Below are positions 7,831 to 15,571 of a DNA stretch of 64,000 nucleotides, piece after piece (the stretch's first letter is position 1; each line of letters opens with the position of its first letter). Location of the stretch: contig NZ_JBHUPY010000010.1 in NCBI RefSeq assembly GCF_042688385.1, forward strand, positions 1 through 64,000, read 5' to 3'. The notes beneath the pieces were generated by a model. It was not told the DNA's origin and ran no database searches. It saw nothing but the letters and a program-made list of their open reading frames with translations. The translations under genes and the position numbers were made by a program. The DNA comes from Herpetosiphon sp042688385. GTDB lineage: Bacteria > Chloroflexota > Chloroflexia > Chloroflexales > Herpetosiphonaceae.

Positions 7831-8027
7831 TGTACTGGTACATCAGGTTAACCACCGCCTGATCCCCTCACCCCAACCCCTCTCCCACGGAGCGGGAGAG
7901 GGGCTTTAAACTCGTGGTTCTCCCGCACTGCGTGGTGAAAAGGGATGCTCCCCCTCGCCCGCGTTTTCGTGGGAGAGGGAGCTGGGGGGTGAGGGGACAC
8001 GGTTGCTAATTCCAATGAACCAGTACA
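7831..8027 (-). mobile_element. MITE-like element, complete copy B (197 bp) with 6-bp target duplication
   Basis: The element runs from TGTACTGGTACAT to ATGAACCAGTACA and is flanked by perfect ACTACT duplications (7825-7830 and 8028-8033). Its inner ends match those of copy A when reversed: one end carries GGTTAACCAC before the core, the other ATTGGA followed by GCAA. The core is inverted relative to every other copy in the window. It sits 40 bases upstream of the SUKH-3 gene. Both ends and both duplications are intact, which suggests fairly recent insertion. Confidence 0.82.
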
Positions 8028-8067
8028 ACTACTTGATAGCAAAGATTCAGCATGCGAGGTAGTTACA

Positions 8068-8652
8068 ATGGGACTAGACCCTATCATTCAATCATTTCTG
8101 CGTGATCCACGGGTTTATCAAGCGTTTCTCGACGCAGGTTGGTATCCTGAACGCGAGTTTGATCTTACCCAGTGGCAACAGCAATACCTTGAATATGGCT
8201 ATGTTTGGCATCCAATTGTTGAAACTGTGCTACGTTCATTCGGTGGTTTAACCGTTCATCCACCAACCATAACACCTCGCGTTTATGCGCCTTCAGCGAT
8301 TCTGTTTGACCCTGGTTTTGTTGATTTTGACATTAGCCACGAACACTTGCAGCCCTATGAGGACTTGCTTCAGAAGGCGCTTTGGATCATTGGCGACGTA
8401 GGCGAAATGAGCGCACTATGTATTGATGAGGATGCTGGAATCTACACGCTGAATGCAATACATTTTCTTTACGAAGGTTCCATGTACACCGATGCTGCTG
8501 ACGCATTAATCTTGGCAATTCGTTATCCAAAACTGTTGCGTGGACGGGTATGGTGGCAGCCAAATGGCGTTGATGGCGCAATGGCACCTGGAGCGATTGA
8601 ACAAGCAGCAATCGTAGCTGCTCATAATGGTACACAAAACTCAACTCACTAA
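8068..8652 (+). CDS. SUKH-3 domain immunity-type protein (orphan)
   Basis: A 194-residue protein resembling the SUKH-3 immunity family, which neutralises nuclease or other polymorphic toxins of competing cells. Supporting features are the opening AFLDAGWYPEREFD, the block VLRSFGGLTVHPP, and AILFDPGF, in the family's order, followed by GDVGEMSALCIDEDAGIYTL. No toxin, Rhs, secretion or other immunity gene lies next to it. It may be a stand-alone immunity gene or have a cellular role. No strong ribosome site precedes ATG 8068, but GAGG lies about ten bases upstream. The MITE copy B ends 40 bases before it. Confidence 0.75.
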   Translation: MGLDPIIQSFLRDPRVYQAFLDAGWYPEREFDLTQWQQQYLEYGYVWHPIVETVLRSFGGLTVHPPTITPRVYAPSAILFDPGFVDFDISHEHLQPYEDLLQKALWIIGDVGEMSALCIDEDAGIYTLNAIHFLYEGSMYTDAADALILAIRYPKLLRGRVWWQPNGVDGAMAPGAIEQAAIVAAHNGTQNSTH

Positions 8653-8664
8653 TAAACTATGATA

Positions 8665-8693
8665 TTGAATCAATTCGATAGGCGTGCTATAGT
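8665..8693 (+). promoter_or_regulatory. Promoter of arsR with overlapping operator-like repeat
   Basis: TTGAAT (8665-8670) and TATAGT (8688-8693) are separated by 17 bases, with ATG 8711 about ten bases after the likely start site. The -35 box lies in the imperfect palindrome ATTGAAT-CA-ATTCGAT (8664-8679), a plausible ArsR operator. Confidence 0.65.
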
Positions 8694-8710
8694 GCTCGTG
8701 GAGGCCAATT

Positions 8711-9070
8711 ATGACTGGAATAATTGAATTAATTGCCCAAACTACTGGCTGTTGCACGCCTGCCAGCGCTGGAATAAACGAAAGTGAAGCAGAGGCTATC
8801 AGTGCCGATTTTCAGGTGTTTGCGCATCCGGTGCGGGTACAATTGCTGACCTTGCTCACCAGATCAAGTGAGGATGTCTGTGTTTGCGATCTTGAGGCAG
8901 CGGTTGCGGTCAAGCAGCCAACTGTCTCGTATCATCTCAAGTTGTTGCGTGAAGCTGGCTTGGTGAGCTATGAACGGCGTGGCCCGTGGGCCTATTATCG
9001 AGTTGAACGCGAACACCTCGCTAGCCTCAAAGCCCGCATCAACAGCCACTTGGATGGCTGGAATCGCTAG
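8711..9070 (+). CDS. arsR: ArsR-type metalloregulator
   Basis: A 119-residue winged-helix repressor that should leave its operator when it binds As(III) or a similar soft metal. The alpha-3 metal site is present as DVCVCDL, and the recognition helix reads KQPTVSYHLKLLREAGLV. An additional Cys pair occurs near the N terminus (TGCCTP). Length is normal for the family. It is followed by a GNAT gene of ArsN2 type, which strengthens the arsenic assignment. A hairpin with a T tract overlaps its stop, so only part of its transcripts may reach arsN2. No arsenate reductase or arsenite pump gene is nearby. Confidence 0.88.
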   Translation: MTGIIELIAQTTGCCTPASAGINESEAEAISADFQVFAHPVRVQLLTLLTRSSEDVCVCDLEAAVAVKQPTVSYHLKLLREAGLVSYERRGPWAYYRVEREHLASLKARINSHLDGWNR

Positions 9071-9087
9071 CTGCGGCTAGCTTTTTT
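9066..9087 (+). terminator. Intrinsic terminator or attenuator between arsR and arsN2
   Basis: Stem GCTAGC/GCTAGC (9066-9071 and 9076-9081) with tetraloop TGCG, followed by six T. The hairpin overlaps the arsR stop codon. arsN2 starts 38 bases further on and has no obvious promoter of its own, so partial read-through is likely. Confidence 0.7.
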
Positions 9088-9124
9088 ATATCTTTTGGAT
9101 TGAAATTTTTCAATAGGATACGGT

Positions 9125-9547
9125 ATGCAGCTTGTAGCGATCAGCAACGAGGATTATCCAACGCTGGAAGCGTTATTACGCGCAGTTGATTTAGGCAACG
9201 AAGGCTTGGCCATGGCTCAAGCGTATGGTTGCTGGCAAAATGGCAATTTGCTGGCTTGTGGAGCATTAGAGGTCTATGGCGAAGTTGGCTTGTTGCGCTC
9301 AGTCGCAGTTACGCCAGATCACCAAAACCAAGGCTTAGGTGCGGTATTGCTCGTAGCCTTGGAGCAACAGGCCCAACAGCAAGGCTTGCAAACCCTCTAT
9401 CTGCTTACAACTAGCGCTGCCAAGTTTTTTGCCGCCCACGGCTACCAGCCAATCGAACGCAGCGAGGCTGATGAGCGCTTGCATGCTTCAGTCCAGTGGG
9501 GCGCGATCTGTAGCAGTGCCAGCTTGATGGTCAAGCAGTTCGTGTAG
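9125..9547 (+). CDS. arsN2: GNAT acetyltransferase, ArsN2-like
   Basis: A 140-residue GNAT-fold N-acetyltransferase. The acetyl-CoA binding loop is QNQGLGAVLL within VAVTPDHQNQGLGAVLL (about residues 60-76). The C-terminal half has YLLTTSAAKFFAAHGYQP, the signature order of ArsN2 proteins often found beside arsR and thought to acetylate arsenic-containing compounds. The neighbouring ArsR with a metal-binding CVCDL supports this. The exact substrate is inferred from family and context. A general small GNAT is the alternative. Confidence 0.75.
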   Translation: MQLVAISNEDYPTLEALLRAVDLGNEGLAMAQAYGCWQNGNLLACGALEVYGEVGLLRSVAVTPDHQNQGLGAVLLVALEQQAQQQGLQTLYLLTTSAAKFFAAHGYQPIERSEADERLHASVQWGAICSSASLMVKQFV

Positions 9548-9585
9548 CAGCTTCATGGAGAGCACTTGGGGAATTGGAACGGAAT

Positions 9586-9612
9586 AAGGCGCATTGGCAA
9601 ACAACGCGCCTT
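9586..9612. terminator. Possible bidirectional hairpin between convergent genes
   Basis: AAGGCGC (9586-9592) pairs with GCGCCTT (9606-9612) around a 13-base loop, between the ends of arsN2 and ctaG. There is no clear T tract on either side, so this is a weak call. Confidence 0.35.
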
Positions 9613-9619
9613 GATTGAT

Positions 9620-10432
9620 TTACTGGCGGGCTGCCGCTTTTTGGTCGGCAATGCTTGGCAGGCTTTGTTCTTCGTCCTCGCGGTTCATCCACTTGAAAAA
9701 GGCGATGGTAATCGCAAGAATAAAGATTGAGCCGCCTGGAATCCACATAATTAAGGCCCCAATTTGCTGATCAGCGATGGCGCTGATGCCCCAAATCCGT
9801 GGCGCTAGCTCGTAGGTTGGGTACAATACACTATCTGCAAAGGTGATCAACGCGCCCAAAATCGTTGGGATAATTGAATTCACAAAGTAGTAGAGCATTT
9901 GCACCGGATACGATGAGCGTAATTCTGGCAAGGGAATCAGCGATGGTGCCCAGAGCAAAATTGCGCTGCCCATCATCATTTGGTGTTCGAGAATGTGGAC
10001 TAACTCGTTGCGCAGAGCCAAATCGTAAAATTGGGGAAAGTGCCAGCCATTGAAGGAAATGTTGAAAGCGCTAAATGCGACGATTGGATTCACCGCAAAG
10101 CGCACAATGCTATAAACCCATGGCAACTGCACCAAAGGCCGTAGCAACCACTCAGGAATGCCAATTAACAGCATGGGAGCGCAAAACATGGTCAAAATCA
10201 TATGTTGAACCATGTGCATCGTAAACAGATAGCGATCTGCCCACAGCCCAATTGGCGACATAATCGATAAACCTAAGGCCAACAAGCCGCTTAAGAAGGC
10301 AACAGCCTTCCCAACTGGGAAAGCTGCTGGCCCACCGAGGCGCTTGCGACCTGGGCCAACGGCCCAGAGATAGCCAACCGTTGCGGCGATTAAGCCCAAA
10401 AGCAGCGGCCAATCAAGCGTCCATTCGTTCAT
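9620..10432 (-). CDS. ctaG: Cytochrome c oxidase assembly protein CtaG (caa3 type)
   Basis: A 270-residue integral membrane protein with about seven helices, of the Caa3_CtaG family that helps assemble caa3-type oxidase, probably in copper delivery. Family features visible are the HMVQHMILTMFCAPMLL segment, the block FNGWHFPQFYDLAL, and LEHQMMMGSAILLWAP, which hold conserved His and Met residues. It is the last gene of the ctaCDEFG operon. Start is ATG 10432, four bases after the stop of the subunit IV gene. An in-frame start at 10474 would lie inside that gene and is rejected. Confidence 0.9.
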   Translation of the reverse strand: MNEWTLDWPLLLGLIAATVGYLWAVGPGRKRLGGPAAFPVGKAVAFLSGLLALGLSIMSPIGLWADRYLFTMHMVQHMILTMFCAPMLLIGIPEWLLRPLVQLPWVYSIVRFAVNPIVAFSAFNISFNGWHFPQFYDLALRNELVHILEHQMMMGSAILLWAPSLIPLPELRSSYPVQMLYYFVNSIIPTILGALITFADSVLYPTYELAPRIWGISAIADQQIGALIMWIPGGSIFILAITIAFFKWMNREDEEQSLPSIADQKAAARQ

Positions 10433-10436
10433 TTGT

Positions 10437-10769
10437 TTACCATAACTCTGGCTGGAACAGGGCAAAGAAGCCAAGCATCATCAACAACACACACACAATT
10501 GGGAAGACAAATAGCGTCCCAAACATGCGGCGATCGCCTTTAAGGTGCATATAGAACATCATCACAATTGCACCCTTGATCGTCATCAAACCAAGCAATA
10601 GCGCGACTTCGACTTGCTTAACCACAATTTCAGCTTTATTGATGATTGGAATCGCAATTTCAATCCCAGTCATTACCAACAAGACAAAGAAGATAATCAC
10701 ATACAACTTAGCGTGGCTGTGATGCGCTTCGTGTTCGATTGAGGCGTGTTCATCATGACCGTGGGCCAT
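10437..10769 (-). CDS. ctaF: Cytochrome c oxidase subunit IV
   Basis: A 110-residue membrane protein with three helices, matching the prokaryotic subunit IV (COX4_pro) family. The N terminus is His-rich (MAHGHDEHASIEHEAHHSHA), followed by helices around residues 22-44, 52-75 and 83-106, with the typical MMFYMHLKGD between the last two. It lies between subunit III and CtaG in the oxidase operon. Subunit IV stabilises the complex rather than taking part in catalysis. Confidence 0.92.
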   Translation of the reverse strand: MAHGHDEHASIEHEAHHSHAKLYVIIFFVLLVMTGIEIAIPIINKAEIVVKQVEVALLLGLMTIKGAIVMMFYMHLKGDRRMFGTLFVFPIVCVLLMMLGFFALFQPELW

Positions 10770-10794
10770 TATGTACTCCTTGGATAAATAATGG

Positions 10795-11421
10795 TTAGAT
10801 CAGATAGATTACGGTAAAGATCAAGACCCACACCAAGTCGACAAAGTGCCAATACAAACCGCCAAGCTCGACGGCCATATAATTGCCAGCATTGTAGCGC
10901 TCAGGGTGGCGAATTGCTGAGACCAGTAATGATACTAGCCAAACAACCCCAACCGCAACGTGGGTTCCGTGGAAGCCCGTTACAAAGAAGAAGGTCGAGC
11001 CAAACATCATATTTTTGATCGTCACACCTTCGTGGACAATGTGATAGAACTCGTACACCTGACCACCCAAGAAGATCACACCACATGCGATGGTGGCCCC
11101 CAACCAGAAGCGGAAACGCTTTTGATTGTTGGTTTTAACTCCATCAAGTGCTAACACCATGGTCAAGCTACTGGTCAACAAAATGAAGGCCAGAATCGAG
11201 GTCAGGACATTATCGCCAAACAAAGCCCGAACGCCAGTAACATCAAGGTTGGCTTTGCTTGATGATGGTGCAACGACCCCACGCATTGAGAGGTGGGTTA
11301 CGACCAAGGCTCCGAAGAAAAATACTTCCGAGCCAAGGAACGTCCACATGCCAAGCTTGCGTAAATCGAGGCCGCGCCCAGGATCATTTTTATCAATATC
11401 GCGCACGACTGCCTGTGCCAT
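10795..11421 (-). CDS. ctaE: Cytochrome c oxidase subunit III
   Basis: A 208-residue protein with five membrane helices, the short bacterial form of subunit III. Recognisable blocks are KLGMWTFLGSEVFFFGAL near the N terminus, FFFVTGFHGTHVAVGV, and the end YWHFVDLVWVLIFTVIYL. Subunit III shapes the oxygen path and stabilises subunit I. The gene lies 59 bases downstream of ctaD and 25 bases upstream of ctaF, all on the minus strand. Confidence 0.96.
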   Translation of the reverse strand: MAQAVVRDIDKNDPGRGLDLRKLGMWTFLGSEVFFFGALVVTHLSMRGVVAPSSSKANLDVTGVRALFGDNVLTSILAFILLTSSLTMVLALDGVKTNNQKRFRFWLGATIACGVIFLGGQVYEFYHIVHEGVTIKNMMFGSTFFFVTGFHGTHVAVGVVWLVSLLVSAIRHPERYNAGNYMAVELGGLYWHFVDLVWVLIFTVIYLI

Positions 11422-11480
11422 AGGTTCTCCCAGATAACTAAGCCCTGCGCCAATGGAACATCGGCGCAGGGCAATTTAGC

Positions 11481-13328
11481 TTACAGCACCGGATCTTGGG
11501 CAATTTCGCCGACCCAGCGATTCATGCCGACAAAGGCAATTGCCAAGGCCACCAAGATAATTGGAATCCCAATCAATGGGGCAGAGGCGAGATTGAGCAT
11601 GCCATAGGCGAGCACAAACAAGCCAAACGAGAAGATGATTGGGGCATATGACGGTGGTGGCAAGTGGGGATGAAAATCGTAATTGATCGTCATGCCACGG
11701 CCTTCGCCGCTATATTTGTTGTCCCACAAGGGGCGACGGCTATGCACAATGTATTCCACATCGAAGTTGTGGGCTGGAGGTGGCGAGGTCGTCGCCCATT
11801 CCAGAGTTGCTGCATCCCATGGGTCGTTGCCCGCAGGAGCGCCCTTGCGCAAGCTGATGATAAAGTTGACGATAAAGACCAAGGTTGCAAGGGCAATACA
11901 AAATGACCCAATCGTTGAGAGCAAGTTGTAGAAATCCCAACCTTGGTTTTGTTGATACGTCCAGACCCGGCGCGGCATACCTTGCAACCCAAGCATATGC
12001 TGTGGGAAGAAGGTCAAGTTAAAGCCGAGCAGCAGAATCCAGAAGTGCCATTTGCCAATCCGTTCACTCATCATCTTGCCTGTGATTTTGGGGAACCAAT
12101 AATAAGCAGCCCCAAACAAGGCAAAGACAGCGCCACCGAACAGCACATAGTGGAAGTGTGCAACCACAAAGTAGCTATCGGTCACTTGCAAGTCGAATGG
12201 AGCGGCTGCCAACGAAACCCCGGAAATCCCGCCGATCACAAACATGGCGATAAAGCCAAGACTGAACAGCATCGGAGTTTTGAAGCGCAACTCACCGCGC
12301 CACAAGGTTGCCAGCCAGTTGAAGATTTTGACCCCGGTCGGAACCGAAATCAGCATCGACGCGGCGGCAAAGAAGGTGTCGGCAATTACGCCCAAGTTGG
12401 TGGCAAACATGTGGTGTGCCCACACAGTAAAGCCCAAGACACCGATTGCAACGCCTGAGTAGGCCACAAACTCGTAGCCGAAAATTGGCTTACGTGAGAA
12501 GACTGGCAACATTTCTGAAACCACGCCGAAGGCGGGCAGAATCATAATGTACACTTCAGGGTGACCGAAGAACCAGAACAAGTGTTGCCACAAGAGTGGG
12601 TCGCCACCAGCAGCAGGCAAGAAGAAGTTGGTGCCAAAGTTGCGATCGAAGAACAGCAACGTGATCCCAACCGTGATGCTAGGCAGGGCGAAAATCAATA
12701 AGAATGAAGTAACGAAGCTCATCCAGACGAACAATGGCATCCGATTAAAGCGCATGCCTGGTGCTCGTAGCCTGATGATTGTTACGATGATATTGACCGA
12801 GCCAGCTAGCGAGGAAACCCCCAACAGCTGCAAGCCCAAGACCCAATAATCCATCCCTCGGGTGACCGAGTAGGTGGTTGAGGTCAATGGAGCATAGGCA
12901 AACCAGCCAGCATCGGGAGCGCCGCCACCGAAGACAAAGCTGGAATACATGACGATCCCGCCGAACAGCAAGAGCCAATAGCTCATGGCGTTCATGCGCG
13001 GGTAGGCCATATCGCCTGCGCCAATCATCAGCGGCACGAAGTAGTTCATAAACCCAGCGTTAACTGGCATAATCGCCATAAACACCATGGTTGTGCCGTG
13101 CATCGTAAAGACTTGGTTATAGGCTTCTGGAGTCAGAATCGCATTTTGCGATGAACCAAGTTGCAAACGAATGAGCAATGCCTCAAGCCCGCCGATTACA
13201 AAGAACAAAAAGGCAGTCACTGCATACATGATGCCAATTTTTTTGTGGTCGACGGTGGTGATCCATTCCAACCAACCCCGCCGTTGTTTGGCTGGGGCGT
13301 GGTGGAGGGTACTTACGTCAGTAGCCAT
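11481..13328 (-). CDS. ctaD: Cytochrome c oxidase subunit I
   Basis: A 615-residue haem-copper oxidase subunit I, which reduces oxygen to water and pumps protons. It has the expected twelve or more helices. The CuB/haem region WFFGHPEVYIMILPAFG and the downstream FVVAHFHYVLFGG with its two His ligands are both present. WTTVDHKKIG-like ITTVDHKKIGIMYAV opens the protein. The YIM tyrosine of the cross-linked His-Tyr pair (GHPEVY) indicates an A-family oxidase. It follows ctaC by nine bases, and the ribosome site GGAGGGCC precedes ATG 13328. Confidence 0.97.
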   Translation of the reverse strand: MATDVSTLHHAPAKQRRGWLEWITTVDHKKIGIMYAVTAFLFFVIGGLEALLIRLQLGSSQNAILTPEAYNQVFTMHGTTMVFMAIMPVNAGFMNYFVPLMIGAGDMAYPRMNAMSYWLLLFGGIVMYSSFVFGGGAPDAGWFAYAPLTSTTYSVTRGMDYWVLGLQLLGVSSLAGSVNIIVTIIRLRAPGMRFNRMPLFVWMSFVTSFLLIFALPSITVGITLLFFDRNFGTNFFLPAAGGDPLLWQHLFWFFGHPEVYIMILPAFGVVSEMLPVFSRKPIFGYEFVAYSGVAIGVLGFTVWAHHMFATNLGVIADTFFAAASMLISVPTGVKIFNWLATLWRGELRFKTPMLFSLGFIAMFVIGGISGVSLAAAPFDLQVTDSYFVVAHFHYVLFGGAVFALFGAAYYWFPKITGKMMSERIGKWHFWILLLGFNLTFFPQHMLGLQGMPRRVWTYQQNQGWDFYNLLSTIGSFCIALATLVFIVNFIISLRKGAPAGNDPWDAATLEWATTSPPPAHNFDVEYIVHSRRPLWDNKYSGEGRGMTINYDFHPHLPPPSYAPIIFSFGLFVLAYGMLNLASAPLIGIPIILVALAIAFVGMNRWVGEIAQDPVL

Positions 13329-13337
13329 GCGGCCCTC

Positions 13338-14417
13338 CTACTGCTGACCTTTAACACTGGTGCCTGGATTGAGGCTTTCCAGATAATCGACCAACTCATT
13401 AATTTCGGCTTCGGTCAGGGTATCGGCCTTGATGGCGGTGGTCATAATGTTGCCACGCTTGACTGCATCAGGGTCGTCTAACCATGCATAAAGATGTTCG
13501 CGGGTATTATCGACGGTGCCAGCGGCAATCGTCATCCGGCCACCAAAGTGGGTTAAATCGGGGCCGGTAATCCCAGCGGAGTTGGTGCCACGTACCACGT
13601 GACAACCAATACAATTTTTGGTAAACGATTCAGGCAAGGTGGTGTTAACCGCCACTTGGCTTTGCTCGGTTGACCATTTTTGGAAGTCGGCAGGGCTGGC
13701 CACAACGACCCGCATTTTCATGTAGGCATGTTGGCCGCCACAGTATTCGGCGCATTGGCCCCAGAATACGCCAGGCGCACCATCGGCCACATCATCGGCC
13801 TTGAACCACAAGCCGCTTTCGCGATTGGGCATCACGTCGCGCTTACCTGCAAGCCCAGGAATCCAGAAGTCGTGGATTACGTCAACTGAGGTCATTTTAA
13901 CGTCGATATAGCTTCCTGAAGGAATCCATAACTCGTTAGCAGTAACCAACGGCTTACCGCTCGCATCCTTAATATCAGGATACTGGAATTCCCACCACCA
14001 CTGATGGCCAATAACCTTGACATTCAAGGTATTACCGGCAGCTTCGTCTGGCATAAACTCGATTTTGCGAATCGTGTCGAAGGTAAAGACGAAAATAACA
14101 ATCGCGATAATTGCTGGCACGATTGTCCAAGCAATTTCAACCTTCGTATTGCCATGAATCTGTGTGGGAACCTGCGAACTATCCTTTTGTCGATACTTGA
14201 TGATCGAAACGATCAACCAGGTTTGTACGATCAAAAAGACCACAACGCCCAACCAAAACAACAATTCCGAGAGATTGTAAATTGCGCGGGTGCTCTCGCT
14301 TGCTGGGTTCAGGGTCGTTTGAGGGGTCTTTTGACCGCACGCTGCCAGTACAACGCTTCCAAGCAACAGGGTTGCCGTAGGGCGCAGCAGAGCCTTGGCA
14401 GGCGAACGATTGGGCAT
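13338..14417 (-). CDS. ctaC: Cytochrome c oxidase subunit II with fused cytochrome c domain, lipoprotein
   Basis: A 359-residue subunit II that takes electrons from cytochrome c. A lipoprotein signal ends in LAAC with the lipid-bearing Cys at residue 27. Two membrane helices follow, then the cupredoxin domain with the CuA site GQCAEYCGGQHAYMKM. A C-terminal cytochrome c domain carries CIGCH, which makes this a caa3-type oxidase. Start is ATG 14417, because AAGGAGG lies just upstream; the open frame continues upstream without a better start. It leads the ctaCDEFG operon behind the promoter at 14605-14632, with a leader of about 180 bases. Confidence 0.95.
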   Translation of the reverse strand: MPNRSPAKALLRPTATLLLGSVVLAACGQKTPQTTLNPASESTRAIYNLSELLFWLGVVVFLIVQTWLIVSIIKYRQKDSSQVPTQIHGNTKVEIAWTIVPAIIAIVIFVFTFDTIRKIEFMPDEAAGNTLNVKVIGHQWWWEFQYPDIKDASGKPLVTANELWIPSGSYIDVKMTSVDVIHDFWIPGLAGKRDVMPNRESGLWFKADDVADGAPGVFWGQCAEYCGGQHAYMKMRVVVASPADFQKWSTEQSQVAVNTTLPESFTKNCIGCHVVRGTNSAGITGPDLTHFGGRMTIAAGTVDNTREHLYAWLDDPDAVKRGNIMTTAIKADTLTEAEINELVDYLESLNPGTSVKGQQ

Positions 14418-14604
14418 CCATGCCTCCTTGCTAAGACCGTGTTCTCCAAATCGTGGTTGGCACCGCGAACATCCGCCACCAAGCCGAACGATTGGCCTTT
14501 CCACTACTACTAAATCAGAGTCAACTCCACTCAAACCGCCCACGCGCAATCTCGTGGTGGCATGAACTTGGAGTTGGGGGAGTTACTGGTTCGCTATCAC
14601 CCCA

Positions 14605-14632
14605 ATTGTACACTGTTATCAAAAAGTCTCAA
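14605..14632 (-). promoter_or_regulatory. Promoter of the ctaCDEFG operon
   Basis: On the minus strand, TTGAGA (14627-14632) and TACAAT (14605-14610) are 16 bases apart. The likely start site near 14598 leaves a leader of about 180 bases before ctaC. I see no terminator hairpin or known riboswitch in that leader. Confidence 0.6.
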
Positions 14633-14739
14633 GTTGACATATGGATAGGTACAGGGCTGCGATTTGGTCGCTAACTGGGATAGTATCAAATCTTGCTAGC
14701 GCTGTCTAAATATTTTGCGCGCAATTTTTGGCCCAATTG

Positions 14740-15445
14740 TGGCCACTAGCACCCATAACCACGAGATGTGGCTATAGGCTATGGGCTTTTGGCTATTGAT
14801 TTTTGCTCTTTCATCCCTCATCTCTCATCCTTCATCCTTTTCGTTGGCCACAGATTCACACAGATTTTTAGGATTATGTTCGTGCCAGCCCAAAACCAAT
14901 AGCCCATAACCCTCCTTTTCTCTGCGCCTCTGCGTTAAAAATGTCATCCACGAAGCATACAAAGCACAATGTTTCGCCACGAATTCCACGAATTCCATGA
15001 ATTAAGTTCCGATAGCCCATAGCCTTATAATTTTTGATTTTTGATTTTTGATTTTTGCCTTTTGCCTTTTGGCTTCATCCTTCATCCTTCATCCTTCGGT
15101 TCCTCTGCGCCTCTGCGTTAAAAATGCCATCCTCATCCCTATTTTGACTTTTGATTTTTGCCTTCTGCCTTTTGTCTTTTGCCTTCTGCCTTTTGTCTTT
15201 TGCCTTCTGACTTTTGCCTTTCTCCTCCCTTCCGTCCCTCCGCTGGAGGGAAACGCCGGGGGTTTTCATCCCCCAGCACCCCCTAATATTTATCTGCTGG
15301 ATTGTGAGTATGGTTCTATTCCCCCTTCGCGATCTTCGTGCCCTTCGCGGTTCCGTCCCCAACCCTTGTTCTACAAATACCGATTGGTTAGCCACTGGTG
15401 TTTTTGACTTTTGACTTTTGACTTCTGCCTTAACCCGTTAAACTA
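14740..15445. repeat. 700-bp tract of degenerate 7-, 8- and 9-bp tandem repeats
   Basis: No gene is credible here. The tract is a mosaic of short imperfect tandem repeats: 7-mers such as CTCATCC/TTCATCC, TTTTTGA, TTTTGCC and CTTCTGC; 8-mers such as CCTCTGCG; and 9-mers such as CACGAATTC and CTTCGCGAT. Some 7-mer runs keep phase for more than 60 bases (15170-15220). Open frames across it encode heptapeptide repeats and are artefacts. It separates the divergent cta operon and STAND gene. Confidence 0.85.
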
Positions 15446-15571
15446 CGGTTAAAAATAGTACCTTGGCACTAGCTTACTAGCTCTTGAAGTTCTACGAGCT
15501 TGCATCTATCATTCAGGCATAATTCGTTACTACCGAGCTTGATATTTTTCCAGCGCAGAATGAGGTTTGTC

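Noticed and set aside
15170..15220. Possible CRISPR-like array
   Set aside because: Units are only 7 bases, degenerate, and without unique spacers; no cas genes in the window.
15048..15407. Open frame with periodic peptide FCLLPFVFCLLPFV on the plus strand, and its opposite-strand partner
   Set aside because: Translation of heptamer DNA repeats (three 7-mers make a heptapeptide). No ribosome site and no non-repeat coding signal.
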